Assembly: GCA_000827205.1 (NCBI GenBank)
Contig: KN832574.1
Coordinates: 138,204 to 202,203, forward strand
From: Plicaturopsis crispa FD-325 SS-3
Taxonomy: Eukaryota > Basidiomycota > Agaricomycetes > Amylocorticiales > Amylocorticiaceae
Direction: 5' to 3'
DNA: 64,000 nucleotides
Of this stretch, positions 34,425-45,451 are shown piece by piece. The position numbers and the translations under genes were made by a program. The first letter of the stretch is position 1, and the number at the start of each line of letters is the position of its first letter. The notes under the pieces are model-generated. The model was not told the DNA's origin, searched no databases, and saw nothing but the letters and a program-made list of their open reading frames with translations.

Positions 34425-35800
34425 ATGGAGAGACAGCACTCTCCCATCTACCCTTTCGACCCCAAGACGAATCGATTCTTTTACGATGTCCTATTTTCCC
34501 GCTCAGCAAACGTACCAGGCTTCGGTGAGTAAACTGTCTTTCCGACATGCTCGTGAGCTGAGGCTGACATGATTCGGCGTCTTTCCAGGCCGTCGAGCGT
34601 GTCGACAGCACAGCGAGTGATGCCAGTTCTCTCACCGCCACGACCGCGGAATCGCCATTTGGCTCACAGCTGAATACTCCGAGCGAAGAGGATTGCCAGC
34701 GTTATGACAAAGTCGGTGTGCACGCCGATACCGAGAATGGCTGCCCTACGACGGCAAGCCATGATGAGCTCGACAACGCTTCACTGTGCGACTCGATCTC
34801 GACACCGAAGCAGCGCTCTAGCTTCACTACCAAGGCCAAGCAATTCGCCCACCAGCTCAAAAGCAGCACGATCTCGGTAAGTTTTTGGGAGTTACTTGTG
34901 GCATTTTTGGACTTGAAGAGAGCTGACGTGCTTCCCTTTTCAAGAACCATAGTCCTGTCACTCTGATGCCCTCCGCATCGGCGGTCTCTCTGGCACGAAA
35001 CCTCGGAATGATGCTCCCCGCAACCCTTTCCCCAGCAACGGCTGCACGTGCCATCAAAAGAAAGGTATGCCCACATTTTTATCCAATTCTTACAGACAGA
35101 TTGTTAACCACGCTCCGAACAACAGCGATTCTTCAGTCTGCCCAACAAACATATTGCTATCCAAGGCGAAGACGAGGACGATGAAGCCGTCTCACCAGAC
35201 AGTGCCGTAGCGAGCCCCGAGACCGACAAACTTTGTGAAACTATCGAAATTTGCAGCTCTGAGCACCCGCTCACGAAGGCTCCTGCCATCTCCCCGTCCT
35301 CTTCTGTCGATTTCGACATTGAAAACGAGGTCGAAGTGGCCTGGGCCGTGGAAGAGGTCGTTGCGGCGCTCCCCAGGATCCTCTTATTCGTCCCATGGTG
35401 CATCGCCGTCGGCGGCGCGATCGTGATGTGCCCCGGATATCTCGAGACCGTCACCTTCGGCACCGGCTACCTCCCCTCGCCCAAGGGCATCAGGCGCTTC
35501 GCCCACTGGGCCGACGTCGCCATGCACCACGTCGCGATATTCCTCGCGTGCGTGCTCGCCGCCAGTTGGGCGCTCGGCTTCGACGCAGGCATCCTCCTCT
35601 GGACCGCTCTCCTCGCGCAGTTCGCGTACGCGTGGCAGGAGTTCGAGGTCGACGCGGCCGTGCCGCTGGGCGAGGACGACAGGCAGACGATGTGGCTCGT
35701 GCTCACGAACTATGGGATGAGCGACGATACGGTCATCGTCAAGCGGCCAACGGGCGGATTCTCCGCCGTCGCTGCCGCAGAAGTGTCCGTCATGGAGTGA
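34425..35800 (+). CDS. Hypothetical membrane protein
   Basis: ATG 34425 begins MERQHSPIYPFDPKTNRFFY. The first intron must use the GTACCA donor after SAN, because the nearby GTGAGT would give a stop. A Ser/Thr-rich cytosolic region follows (AVERVDSTASDASSL, SFTTKAKQFAHQLKSSTIS), then two further introns and FFSLPNKHIAIQGEDEDDEA. The C-terminal third is membrane-like: ALPRILLFVPWCIAVGGAIV, then HWADVAMHHVAIFLACVLAA with ASWALGFDAGILLWTALLAQ. It ends at TGA 35798-35800. I recognise no family; three or four helices and a long soluble N-terminus are what the sequence shows. It is tandem with the TFIIIC gene, 248 bp downstream. Confidence 0.7.
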
Positions 35801-35940
35801 ACGGATCCAGGAAAGAGATTGGTTCGGCTGTTTCATACAAGTATACCGCTTATTATTTGCCCTCCTACGTAGCCTATCATATATACCACCCAAGTATTTC
35901 TATCCGCTTTTCTATCCCTTTTAGTGTCTCTTGAATACGA

Positions 35941-37257
35941 TTACTGTATATCGGTCCATAGAACTGTGTTCAGAATGCGTAACGGTTAGATTGAGCATCA
36001 CATACCATCGAAATCAACCACATAAAAATCTGGCCCTCGTAACGGGAACACAAGCAGCCGCTCGGGCTCCACTATGACATGATCCACCCACTTCCAGTCG
36101 TCTCCTGCTTTGCGCGCCTTCGCGTTGTACGGCTCAGGCTTCTCCAGCGTGCGAAGCGCGTCGCGCATTCCGTGCAACCCGCTTTCGAGTATTTGTCGGA
36201 GTAGCGCCACATACACCCGTCCCGTCTTCAGCACGAAGACGAACCGGTCTGAAGACGTGCATTCTACTGCTACGATATCATCATGTTCGGCAAGCGGAAT
36301 AGCCTCTTCCCTGAGGACCGCTCCCGTCTGCGCGTCCAGGAACGTCATGAGGTGACGGCGTACGGGCTCGTTGGGATCGTACACCGAGCCTAGCGCAACG
36401 ATGCAGCCAAGTGCGGGATGGTGCGTGATGGATTTGACTTCGTGCGCGATGTGTGCGCGCCAGGAGCTCTGCAGAGGCGAGAAGACGACGCAGTGAATCG
36501 TGCATTCTCCCGCCTCAAAATCGTACGCTGAGTGGCTCTCGCATACTGCGATGACGATGGAGGTTGGGGAGATGACTGCCAACGACCGCACATCCATGTA
36601 GTCCGCGACACTTGACGATTCGAGTAGCAGCTGAGAGCTACCGAGTGACAGAGTAAGCGTCGAGGAGGGGATGGCGGTCGCAGACGTCAGCAGGTCGCCA
36701 TTGTCTGCAAGGAGAAGCGGGATGAGGTTTTCATCTCCTGGTGTATGGCAGATGGCCTCGTCGGAACCGATGCGCTTTGTTTCGCGAAGACCGCCCGGGT
36801 GAACATCATACAATATGATTTGTGGTCGGCGTTGCGCATCGGCGACGGTCAGGGCGATTTTGTCCGCTGTGACATGTCTAAATGACGTGTGCACAAGCCG
36901 CCCCGTGAGCTCCACTTCTGTAAGCAGATCCCCGGTCACAAGCGAGTGTGCCCGCACGACGGACATATTGCTATCCGTATGGAAGCATACGATGATTACC
37001 GCGTGCTCTGGGACAGTAGTCGCCCACTGGTGCGACGGCCAAGGGGTAAGCGGAATAGGCGGCTGCAGGTTCGTGACAAGTGATGGCACTGTTGTGCCTT
37101 TCGCGAGGTGCCATACGTTCGTGGCGCTGGACCAGGGATCGCTGGTAAGGACGTAGGGGGGTGCATAGCACGACCTCAAGGCTTTCCACGGGCTGTTTGG
37201 GTGAGGAGCGAACCCAGCGGAGAGCGGGTGCTGCAGGATCGTGGTAGCGGTCTGCAT
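35941..37257 (-). CDS. Hypothetical propeller-like protein
   Basis: One long exon starts at ATG 37257 (MQTATTILQHPLSAGFAPHP); the open frame extends upstream to a TTG but has no earlier ATG. The sequence alternates short beta-like blocks of the kind seen in WD/propeller proteins (VWHLAKGTTVPSLVTNLQPP, VRAHSLVTGDLLTEVELTGR, SSVADYMDVRSLAVISPTSI, DQFVFVLKTGRVYVALLRQI-type), so a beta-propeller is likely but unproved. The exon could stop at TGA near 35998. However, GTATGT at that point, a CTAAC branch and an ACACAG acceptor make an intron that adds VLWTDIQ and a stop at 35941. No F-box or signal peptide is visible. Convergent with the membrane-protein gene. Confidence 0.65.
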
Positions 37258-38347
37258 AGGGCGAAATTTTTCTGTGCCCTCGAATGAAGAACAGAACAAG
37301 GTTCTATAATGCCACCCGCTCTATGCTATGCTGGGCCTTTGGATCAGTTTGGTGTGATGCGCGACGGGTTTGAAACACTGACTACGGATTGACCCTCCGG
37401 AGGGTACGGGACGAAGTACTACGGGCTGGGGTTCTTTACTCGCGACCACGTCGGATGCAGCACGCCACAGAAAGATATGATGCAAATGATGTGTACTTGG
37501 GAAGAGCTGTAGAACGAAAGCTTCAGCACATTCGCTAGCTTCGACTGAAGGAGTTGCACGCGATAGGTAGAGTACGCGTTTCACAGCAGCACCTACCAGA
37601 GAAAGCACCCTGGAGTACAGTGACAAGTAGCATAGTTGTTACAGCAGGACCAGACGGAGACACCTGTCTTAGAGCGAAGAAAAGCAGACTTTCATTGATT
37701 TTCCAAGTGGCGGCTGTGGCACTGGCATGGATGGTGGCGGTGGATCGGATCGGAAATTCGGGACATACTCTATGTCGCCGCGGAGTTCAAACTTCCAGTG
37801 TTCAGTGATTCTGACAGTGAAGACAGCTCGTCGTCCGAACTATCGAGCGTCTACACCCAGCGCTCAGCCCCCCATGCCTATTGCGACCATATCCATGTTT
37901 ATACCGTTGATAGCGGACCTAGTCTTGATGACAACCTCCAACATCAGTCTCCTCGCCAGCAGTTGCCAAACATATGGGGTCGCCAAGCGCTCTCCACCAG
38001 AGTGAACTTGTAGGATAGATCTCAATCCTATGTATTTATGTCCAGCGTCTGTACCCGCACTTGAAACAGTCAGAAACGAGGTACGTTTCTGTCTCACCAG
38101 AAGGAAGCCACGACTGTACTATCTGTTGTCGAATCTGACCCCCCTGATATCTTCTCAGGCCGTATGTTTCGACAGACGACAGCCTGAGAACCCGACGATA
38201 TACGATATCATGGAAAGTATAAGTTCTCTAGTCAAGGCAGGCATGGAATCCTTGTCGCTGGTCGTCATTCCCTTGTCTTCATACGGGTACATACTCATAT
38301 CCTTAATTGCACACGACTCACACACTCTCTTTCTCTTTCGCTTCACG
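37258..38347. other. Intergenic region with one weak open stretch
   Basis: Between the propeller-like gene and the secreted-protein gene. At 37798-38013 a plus-strand frame reads FSDSDSEDSSSSELSSVYTQ and ends RQALSTRVNL; it is preceded by an acceptor-like CTTCCAG but has no ATG and no convincing upstream exon. It may be an exon of a small unknown gene; I do not call it. Confidence 0.4.
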
Positions 38348-39711
38348 ATGATTTTTACGCGCCTTTCCGCGAGCTTGTTCCTCCTCCTTTTTGTGGCGGG
38401 TCTGGCACTGTTGACGCAAGCGTCTCCCGTTCCCAACGGTTTGCACATTTTTTCCCCTTGTGGCTGGAGGATTGTCTGCTCAACGGAAACATTATACCAG
38501 ACCGCACCGATGACCTCGCGTACGTAGACCCTTCGCCGACTGACCATCATGCACCTCTAACGCACCGTCTACTCTTCCAGCGGGTCTTCACCCCTTCTTC
38601 CCAGACTGTTCAAGCTGGGTTCGCCGAAGTCCTCCCCCAAGACGGGGAAAGCATCCCCTGTATCGCCGCCCCGCACAACTACCCCTGCTAAGACCACCCC
38701 CGCTGTGGTAAAGACCACCCCCGTCGTGGTCAAGACGACCGCTGCGAGCGTGTCGTCCCGACTCGTCACTTCGGTCACTTCTGCCAAGGCTACCACCTCG
38801 ACATCATCCGCCGCGCCGAATGCGACGTCTGCAGACTCCTGCAGCGTCTCGGGCCGGGGTCTGAGCGGCCGCGCATTGGCGTCGCACGACGGCCGTGCAG
38901 CGGCGTCGCACGACGGTCGTGCAGCGGCGTCGCACGACGGCCGCGCAGTGGCGTCACAATGCTGCCAGCTCCAAGGCTGCACGAACTGCGCCTCCCGCTC
39001 CGGCTGCGCGTTCAACAAAGTGACGTTCACGTGCGAGAACAAGAACGGCGGGTCGCAGGCGCAGATTACGGACACGGGCAGGTGTCCGCAGATGGACCAG
39101 ATGCAGGGGGTGGGTCCTCGTCTCGTCTCGCGCATGCATACTGTCGAAGCTGCCACTAGTACTAACCAACATACTCGTCGGGGACTATAGCTATTTCCGG
39201 CGCAGAACGGGGGCAGCCGCGCTGGCGTGATACCGGCTGCCATTTCGCAGACGTTCGACAGGATCGCACCGCATATTTTCCAGGGCGAGCCTAATAACCC
39301 GACGTCGGGGCGGCACACGACCGCCGCGTGGCTCGCGAAGAACCCAAACACCCTCGCTAACGACCCCGGCGACCCCGCGAACCCGAACACCGTTCTGCAC
39401 ATCACGAAATTCAAGGTACGTGCTCCAAGTCCAACACCAGTCCTATACCTACTGACTAAAACATGGTGCGGCAGAACGGGGTGACAGGAAAGACGGTGTG
39501 GAATTCTGACTCGTACGATAACACGGACATCAAGAACATGTGCGCTGTGGCGATACAGCTCACGGGGCGGAACCCCCAGGGCTCGTTCTCGGTGCAGAGT
39601 CCGTTCGGTCAGCCGATGTGCGTCAAGTATAATTCGGCGGGTACGGGAAGCTGCTTCCCGCTCGGAATCAAGAGTCCGAGGTCGACGCTGGGAAGTCCGT
39701 GTACAGACTAG
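38348..39711 (+). CDS. Secreted Cys- and Thr-rich protein with a 19-nt micro-exon
   Basis: ATG 38348 starts a clear signal peptide (MIFTRLSASLFLLLFVAGLA, cleavage near TQASPVP). Exon 2 appears to be only 19 nt (about 38498-38516, encoding DRTDDLA across both junctions); with it the phases agree into GSSPLLPRLFKLGSPKSSPK. A Thr/Val linker follows (KTTPAVVKTTPVVVKTT), then SCSVSGRGLSGRALASHDGR with three to four 8-residue repeats. The Cys-rich part is QCCQLQGCTNCASRSGCAF with KVTFTCENKNGG. Two more introns lead to VIPAAISQTFDRIAPHIFQG, KTVWNSDSYDNTDIKNMCAV and SCFPLGIKSPRSTLGSPCTD. No enzyme family is recognised. It is probably extracellular or wall-associated. Confidence 0.72.
38876..38957 (+). 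repeat. In-frame 24-bp coding minisatellite
   Basis: The unit GCGTCGCACGACGGCCGTGC plus four bases is repeated three and a half times and encodes (ASHDGRAA)n in the secreted protein. Copies differ at one or two positions. Confidence 0.9.
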
Positions 39712-40208
39712 AAGCGGGCGCCGTTGTACTGCAAAAGAGGTTCCTGCTTTTGTGTATGCCGAATGCCAACCATTTTCGCGGATATCGTCGTGTCCGAATA
39801 TATGGCATTTAAAAGATGGTCACTAGTACTTCAAGGCCCCCTATCTATATCTGGCCCTGTTGGACTGCGACGATCATAGACCACCCACGCGTCGACGCGC
39901 CGCATCACGTGCGATGCAACGTGACCATGTACCTCCTTTCGGCATGTTTTCATTCTGCCAGACTTCCCCGCACTTTGAAGGCCTCTCGAGCTCGAATCTG
40001 TCGTCTACTGAGCTGAATCGCTGACAGTTGAGCGGCCAGCGGACCTTGCTCGCTGAGGGGGTACCAGACGTCGCTCGCAGGAACGCCTGTCGACGCCGAG
40101 TCTGCAGACTCCGTCTAGCACATGTGAAACTTGTTGTGCGGTGTGGCTCATTCCAGTCAGTTGACCCAATATCGCTGATCAGCAATTGGTTCCACCTGCG
40201 ATGATGCA

Positions 40209-40217
40209 CTATATAAC
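40209..40217 (+). promoter_or_regulatory. TATA box of the P450 gene
   Basis: CTATATAAC lies 60 bp upstream of the P450 start codon, with a pyrimidine-rich start region (TTCTATTTCTCCCTG) between. Position and sequence fit a core promoter. Confidence 0.6.
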
Positions 40218-40274
40218 CAAGCCCCTCGACGTCGCCCAAAGTACTGTGTTCTATTTCTCCCTGCTTTCGCCATT

Positions 40275-43185
40275 ATGCCCCGACTAACCCCAGGTCTCGC
40301 CTTCATCCTCAGAGGCGGCGGGCCCCTCGTCGGGCCCCCTCTTTTCCTAGTCGCGCTCGCGCACTACACAGACGCACTAGACATCGTCCCGCGATGGCTG
40401 TTTGTGGCCATGCTGCTCCTGGCCACGCCGCTCATCCACGCCGTGCGCGTCGTGGTGACCAGCTTCCGCCGCAGACGCGAGGCCGCGGCCATGGGGGCGC
40501 GCCCCGCGCCCGTGACGCAGGGGAATTGGATCGGCAACGTCGATTTGCTGCTGAAGCTGTTGGACGGGTTTTTGCACGGATATCCGAGCGACGGCCAGGA
40601 TGTCATTGTGGAGAAATTCGGCACTACGGTGAACTTTCGTTCGTGGCCGTGATTTTCGTCCTGTATTCCGGGTGGCTGAATGGGGGTGTGTAGGCGTTTT
40701 GTGGGAGGACCTCATTTTTACGGTCGACCCGGAGAACATCAAGACTATCTTGTCTACGGATTTCAATAACTATGTGAAAGGTGCTTCTCCTTCCTTTTTC
40801 CCCGCAGTATCTAAACTCACCGATACTGGAGGCGAAACATTCGGATTCACCACCGCATCTCTCTTGGGCTCTGGGGTATTCAACTCCGACGGTACGTATT
40901 TACTGAATTGCCGCGACCGACTCTGCTCAGTGTGTATCTCGGACAGGTGAAATGTGGAAGTAGGTAGCTTTTTAGTTATCGGGGCACACGTTCGATCGCA
41001 TTAACAACATGCTATGTAGATTCCACCGCTCGATGACCCGCCCCTTCTTCACCCGCGACCGCGTCAGCGATTTCGACAACTTTGAAAAACACTCCGCAGA
41101 CCTCATCGAGCAGATGAAACACCGCCTCCGCGGCGGGTACGCTATCGACTTCCAAGTGCGTGTATTATCCCCTCATCCCCTCTCCCTTTTCCCCCCGTCT
41201 CTATTCCCGTTTTCTCCCCGTCTCCTCTTGAGCTCGGCTGACCCTCCCGCATCGCCGCTAACGCTCCATCATGGCTGACCCCCCGCCTGATAGGACGCGA
41301 TCCTCCGCTTCACCCTCGACAGCGCGACCGAGTTCCTCTTCGGGAACTGCGTGCACAGCCTCGCCACCGGTCTGCCCTACCCCTCCACCGGCCCGCCCTA
41401 CCCCTCCACCGGCCCGCCGCACCCCTCCACCGGCCTTCCCTACCCCTCCTCCTACCCCTCCGACGCCCAAACCCCCCTCGCGCCCCCCTCCGATGCACAT
41501 ACGCCCCCCACACGCGCCATGGGACCCACAAACGCAAACGCCTCAGGGCCAGCGGAGGACTTCGCTACAGGGCCGGCGGAGGACTTTGCCCAAGCCTTCC
41601 AAACAGCCCAACACCTCACCGCCGCGCGCCTGCGCAGCGGCTGGACGTGGCCCCTCCTCGAGCTGCTCGGGGACAAGACCGCGCGCCCGATGCGGGTGGT
41701 GGGTGCGTTTGTTGAGCCGATTTTGCGGGAGGCGATCGATAGACAGAGGCAGAGGGTCAAGGAGGGGATAAATGCGAGTAAGACCGACGAGGTGGGTAGG
41801 ACGGACGAGGTGGACAAGGATGAGGTGGGCGAGGACGAAACGTTGTTGGATCATCTGGTGAGGCAGACGTCTGGTGAGTGTCTTCGTCGTTTGTGTGCGG
41901 GGTATTTTACTAATGCGAGAGAGAGTGCAGACCCCGTTCTGCTGAAAGACGAGATTCTGAATATCATGATCGCCGGACGGGACACCGTAAGCCCCCCTCC
42001 CCCCTCCTCCCCCTCCCGCCCCCTCCATTCACCCTGATACTGATACGACGTTGCGCAGACAGCCGCAACACTAACATTCATCATCTACTCCATGGCGATG
42101 TACCCCGCCGTCCTGCAGCGCCTGCGCGAGGAGATCCTGGCGCATGTGGGGCCGAGCCAGAGGCCGACGTATGACCAGATCCGGGAGATGAAGTATTTGA
42201 GGGCGGTTATTAATGGTATGTGTTAAGCAATTGCTTATCTCTGTGCGCACTGAAAATTTTTGTTAGAAACGCTGAGGTTGTATCCGCCTGTGTAAGTTTT
42301 TTTGTGCGGATTCTGTTTTGTGTCTACTTGGGCTTACAGGATTTGTTGTGCGTGCTTGGGCAGCCCATTCAACATAAGGTAACCAATCCCTCGCCTTCTA
42401 AAACTGGATCGCGTGCTCGACGATCATATTTTCTAGGGAGAGCATCAACGCCACAACATGGAAATCGCCCAACCCTCTCGAGAAGCCGTTCTACATCCCT
42501 CCTAAAACTCCGTAAGCCTTACCTTACCGTGCTCTTTTCTCTCTCCCGTGTCGTGTTCATATACTCCCTCCCGTGCTCATGCACTTACCAAACGCCCCTG
42601 CGTGTATGAAGGACGTCGTACTCTGTGTTCATGATGCACCGCAGGACGGACCTCTGGGGCCCCGATGGTAAGCGCTTCCCACTGCTGCCAAACCCTTCAA
42701 AAAAACGACGCTCACATACCACATACCTCATGAACAATTGAACGGTTGAATGGTTGAATGTGACCTCAGCGATGGAATTCGACCCAGACCGCTTCATCGA
42801 CCACCGGCTCAAGACGTACCTCTCCAAGAACCCGTTCATATTCCTCCCCTTCAATGCGGGGCCGCGGATTTGTCTTGGGCAGCAGGTGCCGCTCCCACCT
42901 ATCTATTCTACCGCCTTCTCACCCTAATTCATGCCATGACAGTTCGCATACACCCAAATATCCTACACCCTCATCCGCATCTTCCAGCACTTCGCCTCCG
43001 TGGCCCTCGCGCCCGACGCGCAGCCGCCGTACTCGGTTCCACCGCCGGAGTGGAAGGAAGCGCACGGGAGGAAGGGCGTGGAGAGGGTGTGGCCGAAGGT
43101 GCATTTGACGATGTATGCGCATGGAGGGTTGTGGGTTAGGATGGAGGAGGCTGCAGGGGCGGGGGCGGGGGAGGGGGCGGTGTGA
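40275..43185 (+). CDS. Cytochrome P450, CYP63-like
   Basis: ATG 40275 begins [20 protein letters not shown] with two hydrophobic segments anchoring it in the ER. Downstream blocks: [58 protein letters not shown] and [19 protein letters not shown]. The I-helix is [10 protein letters not shown] followed by [16 protein letters not shown]. The K-helix ExxR is in ETLRLYPPV, with [16 protein letters not shown] and FDPDRF beyond it, and the heme loop [17 protein letters not shown] has the axial Cys. These match basidiomycete CYP63 monooxygenases, some of which hydroxylate alkanes or fatty and aromatic compounds. About 12 short introns. Unusual: right after CVHSL the protein has four tandem 7-residue repeats (TGPPYPS) and a duplicated GPAEDFA, a roughly 60-residue expansion between helices. 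All catalytic motifs are intact. It ends TGA 43183-43185. Confidence 0.9.
41365..41450 (+). repeat. In-frame 21-bp coding minisatellite in the P450
   Basis: Four copies of a 21-bp unit of the form ACCGGCCCGCCCTACCCCTC plus one base encode (TGPPYPS)4 with L/P and Y/H variation. A separate 24-bp duplication 130 bp downstream encodes GPAEDFA(T/Q). Confidence 0.9.
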
Positions 43186-43482
43186 GTGGGAGGTGGAGGT
43201 GGGTGGGTATGATGAGACAGATGATTGTATTTTGTATCAGCGTGTTGTATGAATAAACGTTTAACGTTGAGGCCCATTAATGATGTTGCGACACTAGTGT
43301 ATTTGAAGTGCAAGCTGGCAGATACAATGTTTAAACCGTTCAGGTAAAATACAACAAAATCAATGCAGTACAGTACATGGCGTGTAACGAGTCCTAGATG
43401 ATGACAGGAAAAAAAATTCAGCTCGATATGCCACTTCAGCTTCAACTTCTACTCTCTTCTACCCCGATTCGCAGCGACGCGC
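43186..43482. other. Short convergent intergenic region
   Basis: 3' flanks of the P450 and the disordered-protein gene. Nothing else seen. Confidence 0.5.
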
Positions 43483-45451
43483 TCACAGCTCACCATGCAT
43501 CATCCGCCGCCCCTCCTCCACCTTCCCCTCATTATGCCCGATCTTCCCCGCAAGCACCTTCGCCTCCCCGCGCACCTTGCTCATGAACCCCGGCTTCTTC
43601 GCGGACTTGCCAGAGTCCGTGCTGCTGCGCGAGTGGTGCGAGATGTGCGAGTCCTTCGTGGCTTGTGAGTCTTTCGTGGCGGTAGCGCCGAGCGGGGCGG
43701 TCGCGCTAGTCGGGGCTGTTGAACCGGTCGCGGCGGAGTCCTTTGTGCCCAGCGATTCCTGGGTAGGTGTGCCCTCGGGGTGGGCGGCGTCAGGGTGCAG
43801 CGCCGCGGGGTGGTAGTCGACGTCTTTGTCCGCCTCCTGGTGGGCTGCCTTTGCGTTTTCTTTCGCTGCGGGCGGGGCAGGTTCGGTAGGGCGCGTGGGG
43901 ACAGGTTCAGCAGCGTGCGCGGACTGGGACACTGGGGCAGGCACTTCGGGGGCAGGCTTCGAAGGCGACGACGGGATAGCAGCCTTCGGCGCCAAGTCGC
44001 TCTCCACCGGCTTCACCTTTGAGTCAGGAGTAGCGTCAGTATCATCGACGCGTGCGGATGTATCATCATCATTATCATGCTGAGCACGCGCAAGCGTCCC
44101 CGCGCCATCGAGCGACGCGATATTCGCATGGTTGCTCGTGCTCGGGTCGTGGTCGTGCCGGCCCGCGCTCAGGTCGTGCGGGGTCACGTACGCGGCGTGC
44201 TCCGACGTCGGCGAGCCGCCAGAGTCGCCGTGCGTGCCGCCTGACGCGTCTTTGTCGCCGTCCGACGCGTCTTTAGCTCCATCGGACGCGTCTTTACCGC
44301 CGGGTGCATGATCGGACGCATCAGATGCGTTGGCGGGGTGGCGCTCTTTCTGCAGCGTGCGCTCCTCGCCGGAGGCCATGCCCTGCCCGTGCCAATGCGC
44401 GCCCGCGCCTCCGAGGGCGTGGGTGTGCGCATGGGTGTGGACGGCCATGGGCCCAGCGCCGGAGACGTGCTTTGCAGGTGGGCCGTGCCCGTGCCCGTGC
44501 TTTTCCCATTCAACACAAATCGCAAATCACAAATTCGAAATCACAAATCGAAAGTGGGGTAAAGGTAAAGTGAGGAGATGATTTTGTGAGACATAAAAAG
44601 AAACAGTAGCAGCACAAAACGTGAAAGCGAAGCGCAAGATGTGAGGATAGGGTCAAAAGGGGGCGCGAAAGGGTGCACGTACCGGTTCGGCAGGCACGAC
44701 CTTCGTAGGCAACTCTTCTTCGTCTTCGTCCACGGATTTATTCAGCCCCTTCTCGCGCGCGAGGGCGAGGCCCAAGCGGGGCGTGAGGCGCTGTGGTGGG
44801 AGTGGCTGCTGCTCGGGGTTCGCCTTGGCTGCGGATGCGTCCTGCTCAGGGTTCGGCTTGGATGATGCGGCCTGGGCGGCTTTCTCGTCGACGACACGTT
44901 CCGCAGGCAATGTTGCTACGCCCGCCTCCGAGATGCGCCCCGGGAGCGCGCCTACGCCGCCTGTGGCCTCGAACGGCTTCGCGCCGCCCACTTCGGTGGA
45001 TGGGAGCGATACGGCGGGCTGCTTCTCCGTAGTTCCAGCTACATCGTACGATACCCCAAAAATTGGTGACAAGGCCAAAACATGATAATAGGGGGGACTC
45101 ACACATATAGTTGGCGACGCCGGTGGGGAGGTAATACTTCGCGGTCTGCCCGGCGCTGGTAATTGCGTGCTGCACGTCCTCCTGCGCGGGGAGGTACTGC
45201 CGCGCGCTGTCCAGCAAACTTCCGTTCTCCGGCGCAGTGGACGTGGGGTACTCATTCCGCGGGTACGATCCGGGGAAGTCTGGGCCTGGGGTGCTCGCCG
45301 CCGAGCTGCCCGCCCATGCGTTCGTGCTATCCGCGCTGTGCAGCACGTTTTTCGTGCCCAGCGCCGAGGTGGTCATGTCCGCCCATTCGTTCGACGGCGT
45401 TATTGGAGACTGGGTGTCGATGCGCGGAGGGGACGAGTTCGGTGCGGCCAT
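43483..45451 (-). CDS. Disordered stress-type protein with CsbD-like C-terminus
   Basis: Starts MAAPNSSPPRIDTQSPITPS (ATG 45451) and continues SLLDSARQYLPAQEDVQHAI with TSAGQTAKYYLPTGVANYM. An intron near 45030-45105 follows, then PAVSLPSTEVGGAKPFEATG with LTPRLGLALAREKGLNKSVD. A second intron (about 44505-44690) leads into HGHGHGPPAKHVSGAGPMAV with HTHAHTHALGGAGAHWHGQG. A long, low-complexity, charged middle (ASDGAKDASDGDKDASGG) comes next. The end is KPGFMSKVRGEAKVLAGKIG with HNEGKVEEGRRMMHGEL. That last block resembles CsbD-like/LEA-type segments common in fungal stress proteins. About 570 residues, almost all predicted disordered, with His-rich clusters. The function is inferred only loosely. 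Confidence 0.75.

Noticed and set aside
37321-37626. 101-residue minus-strand frame upstream of the propeller-like gene
   Set aside because: Starts at TTG, has no conserved block, and I found no splice that links it to the gene downstream.
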